The notes beneath the pieces are model-generated. The model ran no database searches. It saw only the letters and a list, made by a program, of their open reading frames with translations, and was not told where the DNA came from. DNA of 64,000 nt, taken from Clostridium sp. (GTDB taxonomy: Bacteria > Bacteroidota > Bacteroidia > Bacteroidales > Muribaculaceae). The translations under genes were made by a program, and so were the position numbers. The stretch lies in assembly GCA_023666615.1 (NCBI GenBank), contig JAMPBQ010000001.1, positions 768,449 through 832,448 on the forward strand, in the 5' to 3' direction. This document shows, piece by piece, positions 9,418 to 17,213 of this stretch; position 1 is the first letter of the stretch, and each line of letters opens with the position of its first letter.

Positions 9418-10701
9418 TCATATTGTCTGAACACAATAGAGCGGAATGTTTGTTAGCCATTCCTCTTTCCTGTATGGCGACATGGATACACGATATGCGA
9501 CCTCGGATTTGTTTTCATCCACGAATTTGCGCAAGCTCTTGGCCTTTAGGTTTTCCTCCGCCTTAACTTCAATCGGAACCACTTTTCCGTCAGCCTCAAC
9601 AATAAAGTCTATTTCTTGCTGAGAATTGGCTTTGGAAAAATAATACGGAGTGTACTTAAGCAATATCTGCTGAAGAACATATTGCTCAGTCAACGCCCCC
9701 TTGAATTCTGTGAATATCTTGTTACCATTGACAATCGTTTCGGAATCAAGGGAGGACATTGCTCCGAGCAATCCAATGTCAACGACAAACAGTTTGAAAG
9801 CGTTCTTGTCTTCGTAACTTTTCAATGGAATGCGTGGCGCGGCCACATTTGAAACTTTATGAATCAGCCCGCCGTCAATCAGCCATTGCAAAGCGATCTC
9901 ATACTCCCTTGCCCTAGCGCCCTGCTTCACAAGGCCATATATGAACTTTCGGTTTTCTTTGCTGAGCTGAGAGGGTATTGAATCCCAAAGCATTCTAATG
10001 CGCGGAACTATTTCATTGGGAGCATGCTTAGAGAAATCTCTGTCGTACCCCTGCAATATTTCATTTTGGATTGCGCGCGCTTCCTGCCAGTCGCCATTCT
10101 CGCTGAATGAAAGCACCGCTTCGGGCATGCCTCCCACAAAATAGTATTTCTTAAGCAAATCCTGAAGCTTGGGCGCGAAAAGGCTGATGCTGTCCCAGTC
10201 TTGTTTTTGGATAAAATCCGCCAAAGCCCCTTCATTCATCGCCATTAAAAATTCCAGGAAACTCATCGGATATAGCGTCATAAGCTGCACTTTCCCCACA
10301 GGGAAGGATTGCCGCTTGTGCAATTCAATGCCCAATAGCGAACCCGCTGCAATCACGTGATATTCTGGAGCGTTTTCGTGGAAATACTTTAGGGATGCCA
10401 GCCCATTTTGCGCCTCTTGTATCTCATCAAAGAATATAAGGGTATCATGTGGGCTGCAAGCCTCATGGGTGGCGGCGCTGACTGCCTCCATTATTCTATT
10501 CACGTCGTAGTCAGTGGCAAACAACGATCGCAAATATGCCTGTTCTTCAAAATTAATGTACGCAAGATTCTTGTAATTATCTTTTGCGAATTCTTTTACC
10601 AACCATGTTTTGCCAACCTGTCGAGCCCCCTCTATTATCAAGGGCTTGCGCCTATGAGACTCCTTCCATTTAATCAGCTCTTTAACAGCGGTTCTATACA
10701 T
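9418..10701 (-). CDS. AAA_14/DUF4143 ATPase
   Basis: 427 residues. An N-terminal P-loop ATPase domain has Walker A GARQVGKT at residues 25-32 and Walker B IFFDEIQEA near 85-95. A middle winged-helix-like region follows, then a C-terminal DUF4143 domain. The C-terminal ...EIDFIVEADGKVVPIEVKAE segment has the spacing of a PD-(D/E)xK nuclease-type core (D, then E-V-K), a feature of this family whose activity is not established. These ATPases occur in many copies in Bacteroidales and archaea, often as isolated genes; their role is unknown. It stands alone here, with a canonical promoter immediately upstream, and behind that promoter three 32-base palindromic repeats that look like protein-binding sites. 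Confidence 0.85.
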   Translation of the reverse strand: MYRTAVKELIKWKESHRRKPLIIEGARQVGKTWLVKEFAKDNYKNLAYINFEEQAYLRSLFATDYDVNRIMEAVSAATHEACSPHDTLIFFDEIQEAQNGLASLKYFHENAPEYHVIAAGSLLGIELHKRQSFPVGKVQLMTLYPMSFLEFLMAMNEGALADFIQKQDWDSISLFAPKLQDLLKKYYFVGGMPEAVLSFSENGDWQEARAIQNEILQGYDRDFSKHAPNEIVPRIRMLWDSIPSQLSKENRKFIYGLVKQGARAREYEIALQWLIDGGLIHKVSNVAAPRIPLKSYEDKNAFKLFVVDIGLLGAMSSLDSETIVNGNKIFTEFKGALTEQYVLQQILLKYTPYYFSKANSQQEIDFIVEADGKVVPIEVKAEENLKAKSLRKFVDENKSEVAYRVSMSPYRKEEWLTNIPLYCVQTI

Positions 10702-10736
10702 ATTTATTCTTGAATTAATGAATCATTAGACATCCG

Positions 10737-10767
10737 CAAAGTTAATGAAAAATGGAGTAGGAACAAA
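10737..10767 (-). promoter_or_regulatory. Promoter of the DUF4143 ATPase gene
   Basis: Minus-strand TTTG (10764-10767), 19-base spacer, TAACTTTG (10737-10744): full match to the Bacteroidota consensus. Predicted start near 10730, about 30 bases before the ATG at 10701. The first of the 32-base repeats begins only eight bases behind the -33 box. Confidence 0.75.
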
Positions 10768-10774
10768 GCCACAT

Positions 10775-10870
10775 TCACATTTTAAGCACGAAAAGTGTGT
10801 TAATAATCACATTTTTCGTACGAAAAATGTGCATGGAATCACATTTTCTGGGCGAATGTTGCGGATGGGG
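10775..10870. repeat. Three tandem 32-base palindromic repeats, putative operator array
   Basis: The word TCACATTTT recurs at 10775, 10807 and 10839, exactly 32 bases apart. The middle unit contains a perfect 24-base palindrome (10808-10831) centred on CGTACG with arms CACATTTTTCG. The first unit is an imperfect version of the same (left arm CACATTTT, right arm AAAAGTGTG). The third keeps the left arm and has a decayed right arm. The array lies between the YifB gene and the DUF4143 ATPase gene, just upstream of the latter's promoter. Helical phasing (three turns) and dyad symmetry suggest sites for a dimeric regulator, possibly the ATPase itself (inference). Confidence 0.7.
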
Positions 10871-10912
10871 CCACTTTTCCGGGGGAAAGGCGGGGTGGAG
10901 CGTGTGGTAATT

Positions 10913-12460
10913 TCAGAAGATTTTGCCCCAGCTGCTGCGGTCGAGGTTGCGATAGCTGGCGGCTTCGCGCACGTGCTGCGGCTTTACGTCGGGGCTTCCT
11001 TCGAGGTCGGCGATTGTGCGGGATACTTTCAGAATGCGGTCGTAGGCGCGGGCGCTCATGTCATGCTTCACCATCAGCTTTTCGAGTATTTGTCGGCTCT
11101 CATCATTGAGGGCCACCCACTTCCGCAGCAATTTGCTGCCCATTTGGGCATTGCAATGGACGCCGGGCTCATCGCGGAATCGGTTTTCTTGAATGGCGCG
11201 GGCCCTTACAACCCTTTCCCTTATGGCATGGCTGGGCTCGCCTTCCCCCCTCTGGGCCAGCTTTTCAAACGGCACCGGCATGATCTCGCACTGGATGTCG
11301 ATGCGGTCAAGCAGCGGCCCCGAGATGCGGTTCAGGTATTTCGCCACTGCGCCGGGGGTGCATGTGCATGTCTTTGTGGGGTGATTGTAGTAGCCGCAAG
11401 GGCATGGATTCATCGAGGCCACGAGCATGAAGCCGGCTGGATAGTCGACGCTGTATTTGGCGCGCGATATTGTGATGGAGCGGTCCTCCAGGGGCTGGCG
11501 CAGCACTTCAAGGACTCCGCGGGAAAATTCGGGAAATTCGTCAAGGAAGAGTATGCCATTGTGGGCGAGGGAAATCTCGCCGGGCTTTGGGTTGTTGCCT
11601 CCACCCACGAGGGCCACGGGGGAAATGGTGTGGTGAGGGGCGCGAAAAGGACGGGCGGCCATCAAGGACGAGCCACGCCTCAAGGCGCCGGCCACTGAGT
11701 GGATTTTTGTTGTCTCCAAAGCCTCGCGCAGTGTCAGAGGGGGCATAATTGAAGGCAGGCGCTTGGCCATCATTGACTTGCCTGAGCCGGGAGGCCCAAC
11801 GAGGAGAATGTTGTGCCCACCGGCGCAAGCCACTTCAAAGGCGCGCTTTACGTTCTCCTGCCCGCAAACGTCGCTGAAATCTTCATCAAACAGGACACTC
11901 GCTTTCGCAAACTCTTCCCTGGTGTTTACGATCGTAGGCTCCAACGGGGCGTTTCCGGTAAGGAACTCCACCACTTGGCGCAGGTTTTCGGCTCCGTAAA
12001 CCTCAAGATTGTTGACCGTGGCCGCCTCCACGGCATTCCCTTTTGGCAAAATCATCCCCTTGAATCCCATTTCCCTGGCCTTGATGGCCATAGGGAGGAC
12101 ACCGCGCACCGGGAGGAGGGTGCCGTCAAGAGAGAGCTCGCCCATCATCATGTATGTGCCTTGCGCCGGCACCGGCCGCAGAAGCTCGGCGGCGGCCAAA
12201 ATGCCAATGGCTATTGGCAAATCGTAGGCGGCGCCCTCCTTGCGCACATCTGCCGGAGCGAGGTTGACGATGGTGGCTCGATGCGGGAATATGTAGCCAC
12301 TTTGCTTAATTGCGGACCGCACACGGTCGAGGCTCTCCTTAACGGCCGTGTCGGGCAGGCCAACCATAGTGAATGACGCGCCGATTTCCACCGACACTTC
12401 AATTGTTATGATGATAGCGTCGATGCCTTGTACGGCCGCGCCTTCGATCTTTACGAGCAT
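10913..12460 (-). CDS. yifB: YifB/ComM-type Mg-chelatase-like AAA+ ATPase
   Basis: 515 residues from the ATG at 12460 (MLVKIEGAAVQGID); a TTG nine bases further up would add three residues and is less likely. Domain order is an N-terminal Lon-protease-like fold (about 1-165), a AAA+ Mg-chelatase ATPase with Walker A GPPGSGKS near residue 220, and a C-terminal Mg-chelatase domain. A Cys pattern (CPCGYYNHPTKTCTC) lies in the insert typical of this family. ComM homologues are hexameric branch-migration helicases that help integrate incoming DNA during transformation; YifB itself is widespread in non-competent bacteria. The gene is monocistronic and convergent with nothing; its 5' gap of 140 bases leads to tRNA-Met on the other strand. 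Confidence 0.93.
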   Translation of the reverse strand: MLVKIEGAAVQGIDAIIITIEVSVEIGASFTMVGLPDTAVKESLDRVRSAIKQSGYIFPHRATIVNLAPADVRKEGAAYDLPIAIGILAAAELLRPVPAQGTYMMMGELSLDGTLLPVRGVLPMAIKAREMGFKGMILPKGNAVEAATVNNLEVYGAENLRQVVEFLTGNAPLEPTIVNTREEFAKASVLFDEDFSDVCGQENVKRAFEVACAGGHNILLVGPPGSGKSMMAKRLPSIMPPLTLREALETTKIHSVAGALRRGSSLMAARPFRAPHHTISPVALVGGGNNPKPGEISLAHNGILFLDEFPEFSRGVLEVLRQPLEDRSITISRAKYSVDYPAGFMLVASMNPCPCGYYNHPTKTCTCTPGAVAKYLNRISGPLLDRIDIQCEIMPVPFEKLAQRGEGEPSHAIRERVVRARAIQENRFRDEPGVHCNAQMGSKLLRKWVALNDESRQILEKLMVKHDMSARAYDRILKVSRTIADLEGSPDVKPQHVREAASYRNLDRSSWGKIF

Positions 12461-12570
12461 AATATGCAAGGATTAGAGGGTAAGGGGGAGGCCTGCATGG
12501 GATGATATGCAGGCTTCATCCACAAAATTAGGCAAAATACGGCAAGTAAACAAAGAAAAGCGAGAAAAAA

Positions 12571-12602
12571 TTTGGATAATTCGCCATTAGTAGCTAACTT
12601 TG
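12571..12602 (+). promoter_or_regulatory. Promoter of tRNA-Met
   Basis: TTTG (12571-12574), 20-base spacer, TAACTTTG (12595-12602): full consensus match. The tRNA begins 10 bases after the -7 element, consistent with a very short 5' leader. Confidence 0.8.
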
Positions 12603-12612
12603 CACTCGCAAT

Positions 12613-12686
12613 GGCGGGATAGCTCAGTCGGTTAGAGCGTCGGATTCATAACCCGGAGGTCCTGAGTTCAATTCTCAGTCCCGCTA
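12613..12686 (+). tRNA. tRNA-Met (CAT anticodon)
   Basis: 74 bases folding as a complete cloverleaf: acceptor GGCGGGA/TCCCGCT (first pair G-U), T8-A9, D stem GCTC/GAGC, anticodon loop TTCATAA, T stem CTGAG/CTCAG with loop TTCAATT, discriminator A. CCA is not encoded. The anticodon is CAT. The mismatched or wobble first acceptor pair raises the question of initiator versus elongator. However, initiators have an unpaired 1-72 and three G-C pairs in the anticodon stem; the stem TCGGA/CCCGG has a weak loop-side A-C, so I lean to elongator (or an Ile-type CAT tRNA), not resolved by eye. Confidence 0.93.
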
Positions 12687-12689
12687 CTT

Positions 12690-12720
12690 GGAGAGCCTTT
12701 TTGGAGGTTCTCCTTTTTTT
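12690..12720 (+). terminator. Rho-independent terminator after tRNA-Met
   Basis: Stem GGAGAGCC (12690-12697) pairs with GGTTCTCC (12706-12713), one G-U, eight-base loop, followed by a seven-T run and more T-rich sequence. It directly follows the tRNA. Confidence 0.85.
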
Positions 12721-12783
12721 ATTTTTGGGTATTGGCAAATTAGATTATTGGGGATTATGGGAAGATTTGAGGCCTGGATTTGG

Positions 12784-12815
12784 GCAAAAAAATGGCCGCC
12801 CGGGAATGGGCGGCC
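12784..12815 (-). terminator. Terminator after the small outer-membrane protein gene
   Basis: Perfect stem GGCCGCCC (12794-12801) / GGGCGGCC (12808-12815) with a six-base loop. On the minus strand it is followed by ATTTTTTT, and it starts 25 bases after the stop of the gene ending at 12840. Confidence 0.85.
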
Positions 12816-12839
12816 TTACTATGGCTATATGAGAATTTA

Positions 12840-13355
12840 TTAGAATCGGTAAGCGATGCCAATTGAGATGGGAAGCTTCTGCCAATCTTCTACATACTGG
12901 TATTTAACTTCGAAGCTGCCAACGAGGTTGCTAGTAAGTTCATATTCGAAGCCAATGCCTGCGTTGAAGAGGAATCGTCCTTCGGAATTGCTGTTTTCGA
13001 ATATTTCACCTCCCATATTGATTGATGCCTTATGGTTGATGCTGGCGTAGCCGATGCCGACAACAGGATACATGTTGAAGCGGGGAGCTACGTTGAAGAG
13101 GTACTGCGCGTTAGCGATTATGTCGAACTGGCTCAGCCCCTTGTTTTTTGTCAGGTAGTCGATGTCGCCTTCAAGACGGATGTTGTTGGTGAGGGTGTAC
13201 TGGAATTTGCCCCCGAATCCGAAGTTTGTGGCCTTGTATCCGCTTTCTAGCGAAGGAACAGCCATAAGGTTGATGCCAGCGGCCATTTGGCCTCTTTGAG
13301 CGTAAGCGCCGATCGCCAGCACTGCGACGAAGAGCAGGGTAAAGATTTTCTTCAT
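12840..13355 (-). CDS. Small secreted outer-membrane beta-barrel protein
   Basis: 171 residues from the ATG at 13355, chosen because it begins a textbook signal peptide (MKKIFTLLFVAVLAIGAYA, cut before QRG). Longer upstream in-frame sequence is Arg/Lys-rich and not plausible. The mature part has alternating short strands ending in aromatic residues and a terminal IGIAYRF, the C-terminal Phe signature of outer-membrane barrels. It most resembles the OmpW/OmpA-barrel-like (outer membrane beta-barrel domain) group with about eight strands. Probable role is a small porin or structural surface protein; no ligand can be named. It is followed by a strong terminator and preceded by a 270-base gap rich in hairpins. 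Confidence 0.8.
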   Translation of the reverse strand: MKKIFTLLFVAVLAIGAYAQRGQMAAGINLMAVPSLESGYKATNFGFGGKFQYTLTNNIRLEGDIDYLTKNKGLSQFDIIANAQYLFNVAPRFNMYPVVGIGYASINHKASINMGGEIFENSNSEGRFLFNAGIGFEYELTSNLVGSFEVKYQYVEDWQKLPISIGIAYRF

Positions 13356-13496
13356 TTTGCTTTGATTTTTTTGTTTGAATTTTCTGAAACGTTTTGGCGG
13401 GCATCGTCTGTGAGATGCGTCGCACAAGAGAGTAACAATGAATCGTTGCAAAATGTTCTTTATGCCTGCAGCTTTTCTTGTGTAGGATCCTATGAG

Positions 13497-13624
13497 GCAC
13501 GGCTTCGCCGTGCTCTTCATGCATATATTTGTGACCGCGGGTGCCAAAGGCACCCGCGGTTAACCATAGAATCACGGCTTCGCCGTGGGGTTAATTTTGG
13601 TATGCATGACGAGGCTTCGCCGCG
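13497..13624. repeat. Cluster of four GC-rich hairpins in the ruvB / barrel-gene gap
   Basis: Between ruvB (ends 13628) and the barrel gene (starts 13355) lie four hairpins. They are GCACGGC-TTC-GCCGTGC (13497-13513), a 12-base perfect stem with an AAA loop (13534-13560, arms ACCGCGGGTGCC), CACGGC-TTC-GCCGTG (13573-13587), and a weaker GGC-TTC-GCC copy (13610-13624). Copies three and four also share the flank GGGGTTA. None has a T run, so they do not look like ordinary terminators; they resemble REP-type extragenic palindromes. The rest of 13356-13496 shows no gene. Confidence 0.6.
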
Positions 13625-13627
13625 GGG

Positions 13628-14644
13628 TTAGAAGAGGGTGGCTTGGGGGTCGCGGGGGAGGTTGAGGTGGGTGTATGCGAGAGAGGTGACTTCGCGGCCG
13701 CGTGGGGTGCGCTTGATAAAGCCTTCCTTTATCAGGTATGGCTCATAGACTTCCTCAATCGTGCCGGTGTCTTCGCCGAGGGCCGTGGCGATTGTGGATA
13801 GGCCCACGGGTCCGCCGCCAAATTTATTTATTATTGTGGTAAGAATTTTATTGTCTATCTCATCGAGGCCGTACCTGTCGATGTTTAGCGCCTCAAGGGC
13901 GTACTTTGCTATGCGGGGCTCAATCACGCCCGTGCCCTTCACTTGAGCGAAGTCGCGCACGCGGCGCAGCAGGGCGTTGGCGATGCGCGGCGTTCCGCGT
14001 GAACGCAGGGCTATTTCCATCGCAGCCTCATCCGTGCATTTTACTTTCAGCAGGCCGGCTGAACGAAGGATGATGCGCTGAATCACTTTATGGTCGTAAT
14101 ACTCCAAATGGCAATTGATGCCAAAGCGGGCGCGCAAGGGAGACGTAAGCAAACCGCTGCGCGTAGTGGCGCCGACGAGAGTGAATGGGCTAAGGCTGAG
14201 CTGCACCGACCGCGCGCCCGGGCCCTTGTCAATCATAATGTCGATGCGAAAATCCTCCATAGCCGAATAAAGGTACTCCTCCACTATGGGGCTGAGCCGG
14301 TGGATTTCATCGATAAACAGCACGTCGTTCTCCTCAAGCGATGTGAGGATTCCCGCCAGATCGCCGGGCTTGTCGAGGACGGGGCCGGAAGTAATCTTCA
14401 TGCCCACGCCCAGCTCCTTGGCAATAATGCCGGAAAGCGTGGTCTTTCCAAGGCCGGGCGGGCCAAAAAGCAGGGTGTGGTCAAGCGGCTCGTGACGACG
14501 GCGCGCGGCCTCCACAAACACTTTCAGGTTCGCCACAATCTTTTCTTGCCCGTTGAAAGCGCCGAAGGCCTCGGGGCGCAGGGCTTTTTCGTAGTCCTTC
14601 TCTCGGTCGGAGGCGCTGTTGCGTATGTCAAATTCTTCGCTCAT
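13628..14644 (-). CDS. ruvB: Holliday junction branch-migration motor RuvB
   Basis: 338 residues: AAA+ large domain with Walker A GPPGLGKT (residues 61-68), Walker [12 protein letters not shown] near 110, sensor region [18 protein letters not shown] with the arginine finger, then the small AAA domain and the C-terminal winged helix ending in [15 protein letters not shown]. RuvB hexamers drive branch migration of Holliday junctions with RuvA and RuvC in recombinational repair. Length and motifs are standard. It is the last gene of a minus-strand run that starts at the TPR gene (17087) and lies 24 bases after the GT9 gene; ruvA and ruvC are not in the window. Confidence 0.97.
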   Translation of the reverse strand: MSEEFDIRNSASDREKDYEKALRPEAFGAFNGQEKIVANLKVFVEAARRRHEPLDHTLLFGPPGLGKTTLSGIIAKELGVGMKITSGPVLDKPGDLAGILTSLEENDVLFIDEIHRLSPIVEEYLYSAMEDFRIDIMIDKGPGARSVQLSLSPFTLVGATTRSGLLTSPLRARFGINCHLEYYDHKVIQRIILRSAGLLKVKCTDEAAMEIALRSRGTPRIANALLRRVRDFAQVKGTGVIEPRIAKYALEALNIDRYGLDEIDNKILTTIINKFGGGPVGLSTIATALGEDTGTIEEVYEPYLIKEGFIKRTPRGREVTSLAYTHLNLPRDPQATLF

Positions 14645-14668
14645 CGCGTTGTGATAATGTCTTGGTGC

Positions 14669-15739
14669 TTAAAGTTTGCCGGCTATCTTGTCGTAAATCA
14701 CCTCTGGGCGAATGCCGGTGAGGCAAAGCCAATCTCCGCGGAAGCACTTTTTGTTGCCGAACACCGAGCAGGGGCGGCAAGGCAGGGGCAGCTGCACCAT
14801 GTCGCTTTCGCTCTGTCGCCAACCTTTGAAGCCGCAATAGAAATGTGTGGCGCCCCATATGCTGATAGTGGGCGTGCGGGTGAGGGCGGCGAGGTGCATG
14901 TTGGCGCTGTCCATCGTCACCATAGCGTCGATGTGGCTCAAGAGCGCCAGCTCAGCCTTGAATCCAAACCGCTTGTCGGCCAAAGAGGCAACGCATGGAT
15001 ACTTCTTCTCCCATTCCTCGGCTACGGCTCTTTCCTTCTCGCCGGCGCCAAAGATGAAGATGCGGCAATCGCCGCGGGCGGCCACCATGCCCACCACCTT
15101 ATCCATCATATCAGCAGGATAGATCTTTCCTTGATGTGCCGCAAAGGGAGCTATGCCCACCCACTTTTCTCCTTCCGGCTTTGGTCCTGAAATCTTGGCG
15201 AAATCAGCTACGGGGGCCTTGCCATTGCCGTAAAGGCCATTGAATTTCAAGTCAATGGGATATCCAACGTTGTAGAATGCCTCGCGATAGCGGGCTCGCG
15301 ATGTGGTGAGTGGGAGCATCACCTTGCCATGCCGCCGCGTCAGGGCGCGCTTGTTGCTGCGTCCTTTGTTGAGGGTCTCCACCTTCATGCCACGCAGGCG
15401 GGCAAAAATCCTCATCAGCTTCGTGCGCAGCACATCGTGCAGGTCAATCAGCGTGTTTGGGCTGTATTTTTCACACAGGTCAGCTATGAGCCTGCGCATG
15501 CCTCCGATGCCGACATAGTCGTCCTTTATGTCCACGCCCACGACTTCGAGATTTGCCGGGGCGTTGACAAACATTTCCCGCGTATTCTTTTTCGTGACCA
15601 TCACGAAGCGGGTGGAGGGGTAGCATTCGCATGCGCTGTAAAGCACGGGTATGGTCATAGCCACGTCGCCCAGCGCTGAAAACCTCACCACCAGGACTGT
15701 AGCGTCCCACGCCTTTGGCTCGACGCTACTTTGCGCCAT
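14669..15739 (-). CDS. Glycosyltransferase family 9 (heptosyltransferase-like)
   Basis: 356 residues. The N terminus VLVVRFSALGDVAMTIPVL is the nucleotide-sugar heptosyltransferase signature (GDV/I loop). The C-terminal half has the second Rossmann-like domain with WVGIAPFAAHQGKIYP and MVTMDSANMHLAALTRTPTISIWGAT pieces typical of ADP-heptose:LPS transferases. Enzymes of this family add heptose or related sugars to the inner core of LPS on the cytoplasmic face. The start overlaps the end of the DUF4254 gene by 14 bases, so the two are coupled. A Cys-rich end (CRPCSVFGNKKCFRGDWLC) is common in this branch. Exact donor and acceptor are not known. Confidence 0.88.
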   Translation of the reverse strand: MAQSSVEPKAWDATVLVVRFSALGDVAMTIPVLYSACECYPSTRFVMVTKKNTREMFVNAPANLEVVGVDIKDDYVGIGGMRRLIADLCEKYSPNTLIDLHDVLRTKLMRIFARLRGMKVETLNKGRSNKRALTRRHGKVMLPLTTSRARYREAFYNVGYPIDLKFNGLYGNGKAPVADFAKISGPKPEGEKWVGIAPFAAHQGKIYPADMMDKVVGMVAARGDCRIFIFGAGEKERAVAEEWEKKYPCVASLADKRFGFKAELALLSHIDAMVTMDSANMHLAALTRTPTISIWGATHFYCGFKGWRQSESDMVQLPLPCRPCSVFGNKKCFRGDWLCLTGIRPEVIYDKIAGKL

Positions 15740-16334
15740 AGAGCACGGGGTTGGTGTCGGGGTCGTTGTACATCTTCATCTGCCTGTACACCTTCATGTA
15801 CTTTCGTCCGGACTGAATGTCATCAAGAAGCCGGTCAATGGCGGAAATCAAGTCCTCCTTCTGCTCAAGGAGGACGCTTAGCTTAGCCTGGCACTTCGCC
15901 TTATGGTCGGCGCTGGCGTCGGGGCGAGCCACTTCAGCCTGCATATGGTATATCTTCAGAGCCAAGATAGAGAGGCGGTCCAGCGCCCAGGCCGGGCTTT
16001 CGGTGTTGATAGTGGCATCGGGCAATGGAGCTACATCAGCGTATTTGCGGCGGAAATATGTGTCAAGCTCCTCCACCATATCGGTGCGCTCCTGGTTTGA
16101 GTGGTCGATGCGGCGCTTAAGGCCAAGAGCCTGCACGGGATCAATGTGCGGGTCGCGGATTATGTCCTCAAGATGCCACTGCACCGCGTCAATCCAGTTT
16201 TTGGCGTAAAGGGTATATTCGATCAACGCCGGATCATATGGGTTGTTGATTGGCGCATCGACATGGTCAGTCTTATGATAGTCGGCCGTGGCGCGCTCGA
16301 ACACGCGGAAGGCATTTTTTGCGAACTCGTTCAT
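15726..16334 (-). CDS. DUF4254 protein
   Basis: 202 residues, mostly helical, soluble, no signal peptide. Features include an N-terminal NEFAKNAFRVFERATADYH helix, an INNPYDPALIEYTLYAKNWIDAVQWHLEDIIRDP segment, and a C-terminal QSGRKYMKVYRQMKMYNDPDTNP. This is the DUF4254 family of Bacteroidota, which recurrently sits next to LPS-type glycosyltransferases, as here with a GT9 gene overlapping by 14 bases. The family has no known activity. A helper or regulatory role for the adjacent heptosyltransferase is an inference from gene order only. Confidence 0.8.
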   Translation of the reverse strand: MNEFAKNAFRVFERATADYHKTDHVDAPINNPYDPALIEYTLYAKNWIDAVQWHLEDIIRDPHIDPVQALGLKRRIDHSNQERTDMVEELDTYFRRKYADVAPLPDATINTESPAWALDRLSILALKIYHMQAEVARPDASADHKAKCQAKLSVLLEQKEDLISAIDRLLDDIQSGRKYMKVYRQMKMYNDPDTNPVLYGAK

Positions 16335-16352
16335 ATTTAGGTTCTTATTAAA

Positions 16353-17087
16353 TTACTTATTTTTTGTTGACAATTTATCTATCATTTCGGCTATATATGG
16401 GGTTGGCTTCACCCTATAGGCATGCCGGAAATAGTCCAGCGCCTCGCCTGTCCTTCCGTCCAAATCCTCCAAATTGGCCATGCACAGGAGAGCATTGAAG
16501 TTGTCAGGCTCAATATCAAGGGCTTTTAGCCATACATCACGGGCGAGGCCGGCCTCGCCCATAAGCATATATCCATCAGCCAAGGTGAGCATAAATCCTA
16601 TATTGCGCGGGGCTCCCGAAAGCATTTTCCGGGCGTACTCGGCCATTTTTGGCCCATCCTGCCTAAAGGCGTAGTACCTCAGCAAATATGCGTCGAGCGG
16701 CCTTTTCATCCATTTGTTTTCACTGGCGGCCTGAAGCATGAATTGCTCATACATGGCGCCGCGCCCAACCGCATAGGCCTGCCGCTGCACGCCTGTAAGC
16801 ACCGAATCCAGCGGCACGCCGTAGCGCATGGCTTTGTCGAGAAGCTCCATCGGCCTTATTGTGTCGCCAAGCATCTCGTATGCCACTATTCCGCGGGCGT
16901 ATGGCTCGGCCAAAGCCGGCCTCTCCCAAATCATAAGATTGCACATGGCCGCGGCGCTCCCCCACTCCTTGTATTGGAAAAACCGGTCGGCCTTCACCTT
17001 GGCATTGTCATATTTTGATTGGGCCGCAAGCCCTTGAGCGCATGCGAATGTCAGAATCAAAATGAATATGTAGCGTAGCCGAGCCAT
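16353..17087 (-). CDS. Periplasmic TPR-repeat protein
   Basis: 244 residues from the ATG at 17087, which opens a signal peptide (RYIFILILTFACAQGLAAQ). An ATG at 17117 would add ten polar residues and lies inside the predicted promoter, so I reject it. The rest consists of helix pairs of about 34 residues with the A/Y/P spacing of tetratricopeptide repeats, clearest at the end (NFNALLCMANLEDLDGRTGEALDYFRHAYR). TPR proteins are scaffolds for protein complexes; partner unknown. It heads a minus-strand run with DUF4254, GT9 and ruvB, spaced 18 bases from the next gene. Confidence 0.8.
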   Translation of the reverse strand: MARLRYIFILILTFACAQGLAAQSKYDNAKVKADRFFQYKEWGSAAAMCNLMIWERPALAEPYARGIVAYEMLGDTIRPMELLDKAMRYGVPLDSVLTGVQRQAYAVGRGAMYEQFMLQAASENKWMKRPLDAYLLRYYAFRQDGPKMAEYARKMLSGAPRNIGFMLTLADGYMLMGEAGLARDVWLKALDIEPDNFNALLCMANLEDLDGRTGEALDYFRHAYRVKPTPYIAEMIDKLSTKNK

Positions 17088-17114
17088 AGAGGTATGTTGC
17101 GTTTGTCGCAATCG

Positions 17115-17122
17115 CAAAGATA
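17115..17122 (-). promoter_or_regulatory. -7 element of the TPR-DUF4254-GT9-ruvB run
   Basis: Minus-strand TATCTTTG matches TAnnTTTG. Predicted transcription start near 17108 leaves a leader of about 20 bases before the ATG at 17087. The -33 box is not recognisable in the AT-rich upstream sequence. Confidence 0.5.
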
Positions 17123-17213
17123 ATAATTAATTTTGAATTTTGAATTTATTATCCCTAAATATCAACAATCCGGCATCCATTTTGGATTTAAGATTTTGCT
17201 AATGCCGGAAAAA

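Noticed and set aside
10775..10870. CRISPR array
   Set aside because: Units are contiguous 32-mers with internal dyads and decay, without unique spacers, and no cas genes are near.
10745..11698. Plus-strand open frame of 317 codons starting in the 32-base repeats
   Set aside because: It begins inside the palindromic repeats and continues antisense to yifB; no independent support.
13356..13553. N-terminal extension of the small barrel protein
   Set aside because: The extension is Arg/Lys/Cys-rich and would bury a perfect signal peptide that starts at 13355.
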